Shown here: in pieces, positions 15,015-22,156 of the stretch
How positions within the stretch are numbered: the first letter of the stretch is position 1
Layout: each line of letters opens with the position of its first letter
Source of the DNA: JANNRW01 sp031401815
GTDB taxonomy: Bacteria; Desulfobacterota; Desulfuromonadia; Geobacterales; DSM-12255
Assembly: GCA_031401815.1 (NCBI GenBank)
Contig: JANNRW010000317.1
Span: 1-22,156 of the forward strand
Direction of reading: 5' to 3'
Length of the DNA: 22,156 nt
Made by a program: the position numbers and the translations under genes
Notes under the pieces: model-generated
Database searches by the model: none
Told to the model about the DNA's origin: nothing
What the model saw: only the letters and a program-made list of their open reading frames with translations

Positions 15015-16837
15015 CAGAACACTTTCACCTGCTCTTTAATAAGCCCTCTGGCAACTCTCGCAACCTCTTCATCTTCATTATACTGCTCATTCTCCAGGAG
15101 ACAGAGTGCCCCCTCCGGGTCAATGAGCACAACAGCCTGTAATGCAGTAATCAGTAACAAACCGGTCGCACTGCTCATCAAAGAGACGATCCTTGGAAAG
15201 GCAGCCCTGTCCCGTCTTCTGGCAAGACTGCGTAGCGCAGCCAGCCTGACACGCTCGGAAGGGTCATCAAGAGCAAGGGCAAGAGCCCCGGACTCGCCAT
15301 CAAATCCCTCCCATGCCAGTGCAGATGCTGCTGCAAGCCTCACATCCGGTTCCTCGTCGGCGAGCGCCATTGAAAGCCTGCCAGCACTTTCAGGAGAGTG
15401 AAGCTCTCCCAGGGCAGTAATTGCTTCACGACGCACAAGAGGGTTTTCATCCTTGCTAAGAAGGGTAAGGTGGGACAGATCTCGCAGGGCAGCCAGAAGA
15501 GTCACTGCCTGCAAACGACTCTCAAGTCGGTCGGAATCAGAAAGCATGATTGCTGCGCCTGACACATTAACCATATCAATACCTGAAAGCCTCACCAGCG
15601 CTGCTGTAGCCCGGCGGCTCACCTCGACCTGCTGATCATCCAGAAGTTTTATCAGTTCCGGAATCAGCTCAACCTTGCCCGTCTTTCCGATCGCCTCGGC
15701 TGATAACGCCCGAACCATGGGGCAAGGGTCATCAAGCCCGGAAAGCATGACAGATGACAACTCCGGTAAATTCAGTTCACCAGAAATATGGGCAATTACG
15801 GAACGACTCTCGTCATCTGAATCAATAAAAAGCTCTGCCAGCTGCAAACCGGCAACTGCCCCCATATTTTTCAAGGCATTAAGAGCTGTCTCCCTGAAAT
15901 TCTCATCCCTGTACTCCCTGATAAACACATCAACTGCCCGTATGTCTTTAACCACTCCAAGAATTGAAATCGCGGCAACCTTGACTCTTCTGTCAGGACT
16001 CTCACGCATGGACATCAGATATTCAACTGCCTCTCCTCCTGCCAGAGATCTAAGTTGAGGATCAATCAGATTCTCTATATCAGCAGCAGATGACCGGTTT
16101 CTGATTGATTCAAGAGCAACGAGCGCTGCTTCCCTGATGTTTCTGGCTCTCTCCCGTAGAGCATCAAGCAGAAGAGGCGTCGCCTCTGCATTCGCGATTA
16201 CACCGAGGCATTCAAAAAGAGCTCTTTTCAGGAGAGGATCTGCTGCCATCTGTATAACCCGCCCGATAGGAACAGGTCGTCCGATTTTTACCAAAGCTTC
16301 AAGAATAGCATACCGGATCAACAGATCATCTCGTTCAAGAGCACGCAAGAGATGAGGCAAAGCTTCCTCCTCGCCTATCAGTCCCATGCTTTCGGCTGCT
16401 GCTGCTGCAACGTTAAGATCTTCATCATAAAGGACAGAAGAGAGCTCTGGAAGAACAGATGCAGAGCCAATTCCCCCCATTATGTCAACAAGGAATTTAC
16501 GCACACCCGGATCATTATGCGACAGCTGTTCTACAAGTTGTGGAAGTATCCTGGCACCAATTGACTGAAGAACCTCCACAACTGAATTTCTTAATCCGGG
16601 ATTACCCTGAAGAGAGAGCATTGCAACTATTTCTCTTGCAAGCTCCTCAGAACGAGAAAAAGATAAAATTATATCTACAGCCTCTTTTCTCACCCGCCAG
16701 CTCTCGTCACCCAGAGCTGTAAATGCAAGAGACTTGACCTCATGAAGCGGCAAACCACGGAGTGATCGAACAGCCAGACGCCTCTCTTCTTCGTCGACTG
16801 AAACAATCCTTGAATGAATATCTTCCCTAAGCTCCAC
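15014..16837 (-). CDS. HEAT-repeat protein of the chemosensory cluster
   Basis: A 607-residue protein made almost entirely of HEAT-like (PBS-lyase type) repeats of about 31 residues, with recurring patterns such as DESWRVRKEAVDIIL, DPGVRKFLVDIMGGIG, DDLLIRYAILEALVKIG and DEEPDVRLAAASALAWEG. No signal peptide, transmembrane segment or catalytic motif is visible, so it should be a soluble solenoid for protein binding. It lies between the zinc-ribbon/receiver gene and cheR and shares one base with cheR, so it is probably a scaffold or adaptor in this pathway. The start is GTG with GAGGTG upstream. HEAT proteins occur next to cheR in some deltaproteobacterial che clusters; a defined role is not known to me. 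Confidence 0.85.
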   Translation of the reverse strand: MELREDIHSRIVSVDEEERRLAVRSLRGLPLHEVKSLAFTALGDESWRVRKEAVDIILSFSRSEELAREIVAMLSLQGNPGLRNSVVEVLQSIGARILPQLVEQLSHNDPGVRKFLVDIMGGIGSASVLPELSSVLYDEDLNVAAAAAESMGLIGEEEALPHLLRALERDDLLIRYAILEALVKIGRPVPIGRVIQMAADPLLKRALFECLGVIANAEATPLLLDALRERARNIREAALVALESIRNRSSAADIENLIDPQLRSLAGGEAVEYLMSMRESPDRRVKVAAISILGVVKDIRAVDVFIREYRDENFRETALNALKNMGAVAGLQLAELFIDSDDESRSVIAHISGELNLPELSSVMLSGLDDPCPMVRALSAEAIGKTGKVELIPELIKLLDDQQVEVSRRATAALVRLSGIDMVNVSGAAIMLSDSDRLESRLQAVTLLAALRDLSHLTLLSKDENPLVRREAITALGELHSPESAGRLSMALADEEPDVRLAAASALAWEGFDGESGALALALDDPSERVRLAALRSLARRRDRAAFPRIVSLMSSATGLLLITALQAVVLIDPEGALCLLENEQYNEDEEVARVARGLIKEQVKVF

Positions 16838-16850
16838 AATTCACCTCGTA

Positions 16851-17765
16851 TCAGGATATCCCCAGCTCTCTCTTTGTCTGTTCTATCAGCTCTGATAGAG
16901 CCTCTTCAAAATAGTCAACTTTAAACTGTACTGATTCAGGCATTCTGCTTTCATAAATCGCACGGCCATCCCTTATCTCGACAGCCAGCAGTTGCGTAAC
17001 TGTGCCAGCTCTTACCCCCTCTTCAAGCTCCTGTTCACGATAGAGGGAGATATCGGAAACAATGCTTCTGGCAAGTTGCCTTGCTGCCTGAGATGCCTTG
17101 TCGCAAAGCCTCTCCGGCTCCTTGTGCTGCTGGTTCCTGAGCTCCTTTCTCGCTTGCTCCTGCTCAGCCATCTCAGCCTGGCTCAGGATTTCAGGAGATG
17201 TCGGCATCTCTAAATCACCTGTTACGGCAGGATTCTGGTCAGGCTCAACAGCTCTTGTATCTGAGGCAAGACGATATATCATGGCTGCCAGAGAGTCAGG
17301 GATATGATGTTGTTCAATATAATCATCAGCACCATAAAGAGATTGCGGGGAACGTTTGTACCTTGTCTTGTCATAAATGGAGGCAAGCAGAATGATTCTG
17401 ATATTACGGGTTACCGGATTACTTCGCAAAGCTTCGCTCACCTGAAAACCATACATGGAAGGGAGCGCGACATTTAAAAGAACAACGTCAGGCATGATCT
17501 TGCAGATTAGCTCATGAGCCTTTTTGCCATCATGACAGGATATCAGGGTAAACGGCTCAGATGACAATACCTTCTGAACTGCAGCGCAAAACTCCCTGCT
17601 TTCGTGAGCAACCAGAACTGTTAACTGCCCGGATCCGGAAGCAGCTTCAGAAGCAAGCCTGAATACTGCGCTGCATTTGCTGCAACGGAGCTTGATCCCG
17701 GCACTGCTGATCTTCTTGTCATCAAACTTGAATTTTGTCTTGCAGACAGGACAACTGATAAGCAT
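16851..17765 (-). CDS. Zinc-ribbon (MJ0042-type) protein with degenerate receiver domain
   Basis: A 304-residue protein. Residues 1-38 form a zinc ribbon with CPVC (5-8) and CSKC (28-31), as in the MJ0042 family. Residues 48-168 resemble a response-regulator receiver (LTVLVAHESREF, VVLLNVALPSMYGF, GADDYIEQHHIPDSL), but the phosphoacceptor Asp is Asn98, the acidic pair is H54-E55 and the conserved Lys is Gln152. Phosphotransfer of the usual kind therefore looks impossible. A Glu/Gln-rich stretch (about 195-225) leads to a C-terminal helical part with a SVQFKVDYFEEAL segment. It lies between cheW and the HEAT gene. A role as a phosphorylation-independent adaptor is an inference. Confidence 0.8.
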   Translation of the reverse strand: MLISCPVCKTKFKFDDKKISSAGIKLRCSKCSAVFRLASEAASGSGQLTVLVAHESREFCAAVQKVLSSEPFTLISCHDGKKAHELICKIMPDVVLLNVALPSMYGFQVSEALRSNPVTRNIRIILLASIYDKTRYKRSPQSLYGADDYIEQHHIPDSLAAMIYRLASDTRAVEPDQNPAVTGDLEMPTSPEILSQAEMAEQEQARKELRNQQHKEPERLCDKASQAARQLARSIVSDISLYREQELEEGVRAGTVTQLLAVEIRDGRAIYESRMPESVQFKVDYFEEALSELIEQTKRELGIS

Positions 17766-17783
17766 TAACTCTACTCTCCTTTA

Positions 17784-17804
17784 CAACCGGCAACTGGCAG
17801 CTGA
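17784..17804. repeat. Three imperfect heptads downstream of cheW
   Basis: CAACCGG, CAACTGG and CAGCTGA run in tandem in the 39-base gap after cheW. It is a second 7-base-period repeat, different in sequence from the TGAAGGC type further left. It is very short and could be chance. Confidence 0.3.
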
Positions 17805-18269
17805 TTAATTGATGTTCTCAAGGACTTTAACTTCTGATGAGGTGAGAAGCATGTCAATATTGAGCAACATTACAAGCATATCTCCGGAGAGACAGACTCC
17901 GATCAGAAAGTCGGCCGACATCCCTTCGGCAACTGATGGGGGAGGTTTAATATCCTTGACTGATACAGATATCACCTCGGTAACCTCATCAACAACAAGC
18001 CCGACTGATTGGCCCCCTATACGCACAATAAGCAGACGTGTAGGAGCTGACTCCCCTCTCTGCTCCATTTCGAATCGTTTACGCAGATCAACGACCGGAA
18101 TGACAGTGCCTCGCAGATTTATGACCCCTTCTATAAAAGGAGGAGCCTTGGGAAGCGGAGTAAGCTTCTGTGGACGGATAATCTCCCTGATTCTCATGAT
18201 ATCAACAGCATAAAGATCATCCATCAAGCGAAAACAGGCCAACTGGACTTCTGTGATTTCGTTATTCAT
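17805..18269 (-). CDS. cheW: Chemotaxis coupling protein CheW
   Basis: A 154-residue protein consisting of one CheW (SH3-like) domain: EVQLACFRLMDDLYAVDI, IREIIRPQKLTPLPKAP, IEGVINLRGTVIPVVDLRKRF and GLVVDEVTEVI. The invariant NLRG segment, which contacts receptors and CheA, is intact. GAGGA precedes the ATG. It couples receptors to the CheA kinase. A second coupling protein with a long tail is encoded two genes upstream, so the pathway has two CheW versions. Confidence 0.95.
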   Translation of the reverse strand: MNNEITEVQLACFRLMDDLYAVDIMRIREIIRPQKLTPLPKAPPFIEGVINLRGTVIPVVDLRKRFEMEQRGESAPTRLLIVRIGGQSVGLVVDEVTEVISVSVKDIKPPPSVAEGMSADFLIGVCLSGDMLVMLLNIDMLLTSSEVKVLENIN

Positions 18270-18310
18270 TATCTATCCTCTTCGATCCGTATCCCTGACA
18301 GGCTATCTCC

Positions 18311-18706
18311 TCAGACTGATCCGACAAACCTTTTTTCCCCTGACAGAAGAGCTTCGATAACCTCCATTATTCTGACCGATTTGAACGGCTTCGTCAGATA
18401 GGCATCAGCTCCGACTTCGATCCCTTTTGCCTGATCCTGGATGTTCTTCTTAGCAGTAAGCATAACCACAGGGATGGAACAGGTCGAAGGATTATCCTTG
18501 ATCTGCCTGCATACTTCAAAACCGTCGAGCCCAGGCATCATTATATCAAGAAGCACCAGATCAGGTCTGTTCTCAGCAATTTCCCTGAGCGCAGTCTCTC
18601 CGTTTGTTACACCTCTCACCTGATAACCTCTTGAGGTAAGAAGAATACTCTCCAGCTTAAGCAAGCTCTCCTCATCTTCTACAATCAATATTCTGCTTTT
18701 TTTCAT
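18311..18706 (-). CDS. Single-domain response regulator
   Basis: A 131-residue receiver with E10-D11, phosphoacceptor D54 (LVLLDIMMPGLDG), T84 and K106 (LTKPF). No output domain. All residues for phosphorylation are present. The style (KILIVEDEE...LLLDIMMPGLDGFEVC) is that of stand-alone regulators of the PleD/DivK type rather than flagellar CheY. The ATG at 18706 is preferred, with AGGAG nine bases upstream; a TTG eight codons further up is less likely. It may be a second phosphate acceptor or a phosphate sink for CheA. Confidence 0.9.
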   Translation of the reverse strand: MKKSRILIVEDEESLLKLESILLTSRGYQVRGVTNGETALREIAENRPDLVLLDIMMPGLDGFEVCRQIKDNPSTCSIPVVMLTAKKNIQDQAKGIEVGADAYLTKPFKSVRIMEVIEALLSGEKRFVGSV

Positions 18707-18744
18707 TTTAATAATCTCCTCTCCAACCAAATATCAAGACCAGT

Positions 18745-19629
18745 TTAATGGATCTCAGGGTCAAGTATGCTTTCAAGATTCAATAAAATCAGCATCCGGT
18801 TGTCTACCCGTCCCAGCCCCTTGACAAACTCGCGATCTATACCGTCAAGTACTGCAGGTGGGTCTTCTATTTCGCTACTATGGATTTTTACCACCCCTAT
18901 AACCTCATCCACTAGAACACCGCAGTAACCGGCATGATTACTCAGAACTATGACTCTCTCCTTTCCGGTTCGCTCTCCAACTGCAAGAGAAAGACGCATT
19001 CTCATATCCATGACAGGAATTATTACCCCGCGCAAGGATATGACTCCGGAGATAAATCCCGGCATTCTCGGAACCTCTGTAACTTCACGCGGTTTAATAA
19101 TCTCCTTGATTAACATGATACTCAAGGCATACTTCTCATCAGCAACCCTGAAGTACAGATACTCTTCTATGCCAGTTGAATAATCAGACAGTAATACTCC
19201 TGATGAAACCTCTTCACCCTCGACAACTGGCTCTCGTCCAGCCAACAGAGTCGCCAGCGGGTTAAAAAACCCCTTTACAGACCCGCTTTTCTGCGACTCC
19301 GGCGCAGACGGAACCTCGGCAACCGGCAGGCTAATATTAACACAAGACGGTTGAGATGGCTGTTCCGGAGAGGCCAAAGAGAACTCTTCGTACTGTTCAA
19401 TATCAGCATTAATAAAAACATTTTCAGCTTCTGAAGGATCAAGGCATTCCTGAATCAAATCAAAATCATGGCACTCATTCAGACAGATATCAGAATGAGA
19501 AAGCTCAGAAGTAACTAAAGATGATGATTCATGCTCAAGGGATGAGATCTCTTCGACCTGAGCAACGGGGGGCGGATTATGGATTTTTTTATCTTCGCCT
19601 GCTTTTTTACGTATATCTGCTAAATTCAT
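18745..19629 (-). CDS. CheW-domain protein with long acidic N-terminal extension
   Basis: A 294-residue protein. Residues 152-294 are a CheW domain (IEEYLYFRVADEKYALSI, ISGVISLRGVIIPVMDMRMRL, GVLVDEVIGVV). Residues 1-150 are rich in Glu, Ser and Pro (for example QVEEISSLEHESSSL) with no recognisable domain and are probably disordered. The NLRG of ordinary CheW is SLRG here. Such a tail could tether partners or space the array. Neighbours are the ExeA-like ATPase (17 bases upstream) and a response regulator. It may couple a different receptor set from the plain CheW. Confidence 0.88.
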   Translation of the reverse strand: MNLADIRKKAGEDKKIHNPPPVAQVEEISSLEHESSSLVTSELSHSDICLNECHDFDLIQECLDPSEAENVFINADIEQYEEFSLASPEQPSQPSCVNISLPVAEVPSAPESQKSGSVKGFFNPLATLLAGREPVVEGEEVSSGVLLSDYSTGIEEYLYFRVADEKYALSIMLIKEIIKPREVTEVPRMPGFISGVISLRGVIIPVMDMRMRLSLAVGERTGKERVIVLSNHAGYCGVLVDEVIGVVKIHSSEIEDPPAVLDGIDREFVKGLGRVDNRMLILLNLESILDPEIH

Positions 19630-19646
19630 AATCTTTCAATCCCCTG

Positions 19647-20447
19647 TCAGATTAATAACTCTGATGCTATCGCATCTACGATAGAAGCATCAATCATCGC
19701 CGCATCCCTGCCATAGCCTTCAAGAATAGCATTTGTTGCAAGAAGATTGATCCGGCGAGGCACACCTTTCGAGATCTCAAATATCCTCTGCACTGCATCC
19801 GGAGTAAAAAGACCAGCTGATCCCCCGGCAACTTCAAGTCGGAAATCAAGATACTCGACAATATCATCCATCTCCAGGGGAGCAAGATGGTACTGCATTG
19901 CCACTCTCTGGCGAAGCGGCTCAAACATGGGACTTGCCAGAATTTTACGAAGTTCAGGCTGCCCCATGAGAATAACACTTAGCAGATTTCTGTCATCAAG
20001 CTGATAATTGGTCAATAGCCTTATTTCATCAAAAATCTCCCTATCCGGGATAAGTTGTGCCTCATCAATTATGACTACCGGAGTAATCCTGTTACTGTGC
20101 AGTGTAAAAAGAGCATCTGCAATCTGGTTCAAAAGATTCTCCTTGTCATCTGCAGGGGGTACTGACAACAAGGAACGGGCTATGCTCCTCAGGAACTCTA
20201 TCACTGATAAACGAGGGTTTACGATGAAACAGAAACGGCAGCTCTCCCCCATGCTATCCATGAGTGCCCGTGAGATGGTAGTTTTTCCGCAACCTATCTC
20301 GCCGGTCAAAAGAGCCATCTCCCTCTCCTCTGCCACATACTGCAACCGGGCAAGCGCTTCCCGGTGCCCCTGACTCAAATACAGGAAACGAGGATCCGGA
20401 GTTTTACTGAAAGGGCGCTCCCTCAGGCTGTAGAAATCCTTGTACAT
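19647..20447 (-). CDS. ExeA/MshM-like AAA ATPase
   Basis: A 266-residue AAA+ ATPase of the ExeA/GspA (AAA_22-like) type. MYKDFYSLRERPFSKTPDP is the typical family N-terminus. Walker A is GEIGCGKTT (49-57), Walker B VVIIDEAQ (124-131), a GQPEL sensor region follows at 162-166, and GVPRRINLL (228-236) is the sensor-2 segment. The protein ends after the ATPase region, so the membrane segment and peptidoglycan-binding domain of full ExeA are missing. ExeA relatives assist secretin assembly, MSHA pili or transposition. Here it lies five bases after cheA, deep in a chemosensory operon, so its role is probably linked to array or pathway function; that is inference. Confidence 0.85.
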   Translation of the reverse strand: MYKDFYSLRERPFSKTPDPRFLYLSQGHREALARLQYVAEEREMALLTGEIGCGKTTISRALMDSMGESCRFCFIVNPRLSVIEFLRSIARSLLSVPPADDKENLLNQIADALFTLHSNRITPVVIIDEAQLIPDREIFDEIRLLTNYQLDDRNLLSVILMGQPELRKILASPMFEPLRQRVAMQYHLAPLEMDDIVEYLDFRLEVAGGSAGLFTPDAVQRIFEISKGVPRRINLLATNAILEGYGRDAAMIDASIVDAIASELLI

Positions 20448-20452
20448 GACGG

Positions 20453-22156
20453 TCAGCCCTGCCCCCCGCTTCGCGTAGCCTCGTTTATTATCCCTCCGAC
20501 ATCAAGAACAAGTATTGTTCTTTGATCTCCCAGATCTGCAGCGCCTGAGACACCCTTTAGCCCTTCAAAAACTTTACCGAGGGTCTTAATTACAATATCC
20601 TGCTGACCCAGAAGATCATCCACAACAATCCCGAGTCGCTTCTCGGCCACACCGACAACAACCACAAAAAAACTGCCTGGAGCAGTCACCTCGCTATCTA
20701 GATGGAAAAACCGGTTGAGTCGGAGAAGCGGAAGCGTACTCTCCCGAAGCTGAATAACCTCATTTCGCTCGACAGTAAGAATGTCAGACGAATTCAGCAT
20801 GATAGATTCAAGCACCGAAGTAATCGGCAAGGCATAGAAGCGTCCGGCTGTAGAGATAATAAGAGCCTTTATTATAGCAAGCGTTATCGGGAGAGTTATT
20901 GTTACCCTGCTGCCGACATCAGGACTGCTTTCAATATCAACCATTCCGCTTACAGCAGCGATGTTGTTCTTGACAACGTCCATGCCGACACCACGGCCTG
21001 ATATCTCACTCACTGTTTCACTTGTAGAGAAACCTGGAAGGAAGATAAGTTCAACTGCCTCCTTTTCCGAAATATTGTCTGTGATCGAAATGAGCCCCTT
21101 TTCAAGCGCTTTTAGTTTCACTTTGGCAATATCGATCCCTCTCCCGTCATCTTCTACCTCAATTACAACATGATTACCCTTCTGATAGGAAGAGAGCCTG
21201 ATCAGACCTCGCTCACTCTTGTTTTTTGAGCGTCGCTCTTCCGGAGATTCAATACCGTGATCAATTGAATTCCTGATAATATGCATAAGCGGATCAGCAA
21301 TATCTTCAATGATAAGCTTGTCCAGTTCGGTATCTGCTCCATAGACCTTGAGATCAATTTTTTTCCCCTGCTCCCTTGCTATTTTTCTGACGATTCTGCC
21401 CATCTTGTCGTAAAGCTGGCCAACCGGAACCATTCTGATTTCCATGACCCCTTTTTGCAGCTCATTAAGCTTTCTCTCAAGACCCTTGGATGCTTTTTGC
21501 AAATCCGAAAGCATGTTTGAATAGCCAGCCCTGCGCATCTTTTCCGAAATATCGTTAATGGTTGAATAGGAGAGTACAAGTTCACCGACAATGTTCATGA
21601 GTTCGTCAAGCTTTCCAATATCTACCCGAACCGTTCTGCTCATGCTCTTTGCGGTAATAGCTGTTTCTGAAACTCCTTGAGATGAAGCCGCTTCTACGTC
21701 AGTTGTTCCGCTGGATCTGGTATCTGAAATCCGTGCAACCGGAACAGCTCCCGAAGGAGAAACTTCAGAAGTTCCAGGAGTTTTGCTTGTACCAATTTTT
21801 TTTACAGTTGCATTGGAATCTGAAACAATAAGAGAAATATCTGCCAGCTCTTTGGAAGAGCCGAAAAGGATCTCAAAGTCAATTGATGCCTCAATATTGG
21901 AGCCAACACTGGGTAATGTGCTTATTACTTCGCCGTTTTTCTTCAGGGCGTCAGTCAGCTCTGCAAGATCCTGATCAAAAGTTGCAAGAGAAAATGATGC
22001 GAGCACAGAATAGATATTACGCCCCTTCTTGATATTTTCCAGAAGACGATGCTCTTCATATTCGGTCAATGCATTCAATATTGAAGAAGGAAGACCAAGA
22101 GAAGCCAGCAGGGATGGAGTATCAGCCTCTGCCTGACCTACAACGCAGCTGCCAAT
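20453..22156 (-). CDS. cheA: Chemotaxis histidine kinase CheA (5' end outside window)
   Basis: The frame is open to the right edge, so the N-terminal P1 phosphotransfer domain lies outside; a TTG at 22078 is internal, not the true start. The visible 567 residues begin with a P2-like region (LTEYEEHRLLENI, TFDQDLAELTDALKKNGEVI), followed by a Ser/Thr-rich linker, the P3 dimerisation helices (VDIGKLDELMNIVGELVL) and the P4 kinase with N box IIRNSIDHGIE, G1 DDGRGID, F box IFLPGFSTSE and G2 GRGVGMDVVK, then a P5 CheW-like domain. All ATP-binding motifs are intact, so it should be an active kinase. It is the first gene of the visible leftward chemosensory array; the ExeA-like gene starts five bases after its stop. 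Confidence 0.95.
   Translation of the reverse strand: MGSCVVGQAEADTPSLLASLGLPSSILNALTEYEEHRLLENIKKGRNIYSVLASFSLATFDQDLAELTDALKKNGEVISTLPSVGSNIEASIDFEILFGSSKELADISLIVSDSNATVKKIGTSKTPGTSEVSPSGAVPVARISDTRSSGTTDVEAASSQGVSETAITAKSMSRTVRVDIGKLDELMNIVGELVLSYSTINDISEKMRRAGYSNMLSDLQKASKGLERKLNELQKGVMEIRMVPVGQLYDKMGRIVRKIAREQGKKIDLKVYGADTELDKLIIEDIADPLMHIIRNSIDHGIESPEERRSKNKSERGLIRLSSYQKGNHVVIEVEDDGRGIDIAKVKLKALEKGLISITDNISEKEAVELIFLPGFSTSETVSEISGRGVGMDVVKNNIAAVSGMVDIESSPDVGSRVTITLPITLAIIKALIISTAGRFYALPITSVLESIMLNSSDILTVERNEVIQLRESTLPLLRLNRFFHLDSEVTAPGSFFVVVVGVAEKRLGIVVDDLLGQQDIVIKTLGKVFEGLKGVSGAADLGDQRTILVLDVGGIINEATRSGGQG

Noticed and set aside
20453..22078. cheA starting at 22078 as a complete gene
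   Set aside because: The start would be TTG in the middle of a conserved region, and the frame stays open to the window edge with family-like sequence, so the gene is truncated by the edge.

Overview
The window looks like the chromosome of a Geobacter-type deltaproteobacterium (Desulfuromonadales/Geobacterales). The main evidence is a 27-haem cytochrome built from nine triheme c7-type modules, a large non-standard chemosensory operon, a methylmalonyl-CoA/B12 cluster and mostly Geobacter-like housekeeping proteins. No phage, IS, CRISPR, tRNA or rRNA is visible.

Left part (1-5222). A leftward group encodes cob(I)alamin adenosyltransferase (cobO), a stand-alone B12-binding mutase domain, and the start of the mutase-associated GTPase MeaB, cut by the window edge. 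Together they make and load adenosylcobalamin for an acyl-CoA mutase. A divergent rightward operon encodes a polar amino acid ABC importer: ATPase, periplasmic binding protein and two permeases. The binding protein resembles the Glu/Asp type. A TauE/SafE-family exporter follows 18 bases later. An 18-base repeat built from 7-base units occurs three times here, twice as an inverted pair between the binding-protein and permease genes.

Middle part (5223-9660). rpsT (S20) has its own good sigma70 promoter and a UUG start. It converges on leftward holA, and a shared two-way terminator sits between them; the holA stop codon lies in its loop. Leftward leuS, lptE and holA are tightly packed and follow directly after the cytochrome gene.

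Right part (9660-22156). One leftward, almost gap-free array runs, in order of transcription: cheA (5' end outside the window), an ExeA-like AAA ATPase, a CheW with a long acidic N-terminal tail, a single-domain response regulator, a plain CheW, a zinc-ribbon protein with a degenerate receiver, a 607-residue HEAT-repeat protein, cheR, cheB, a coiled-coil/GAF protein, cheY, and the 27-haem secreted cytochrome. No receptor (MCP), cheC, cheD, cheZ or flagellar gene is present. The set of accessory proteins and the linked cytochrome suggest a chemosensory pathway that controls something other than swimming, possibly extracellular electron transfer or matrix production. From memory, a similar locus in Geobacter sulfurreducens has been tied to extracellular matrix, but I cannot check that here.

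The most interesting signals are the co-directional chemosensory/cytochrome array with its unusual parts (ExeA-like ATPase, pseudo-receiver, HEAT protein) and the regular absence of one axial histidine in each cytochrome module.
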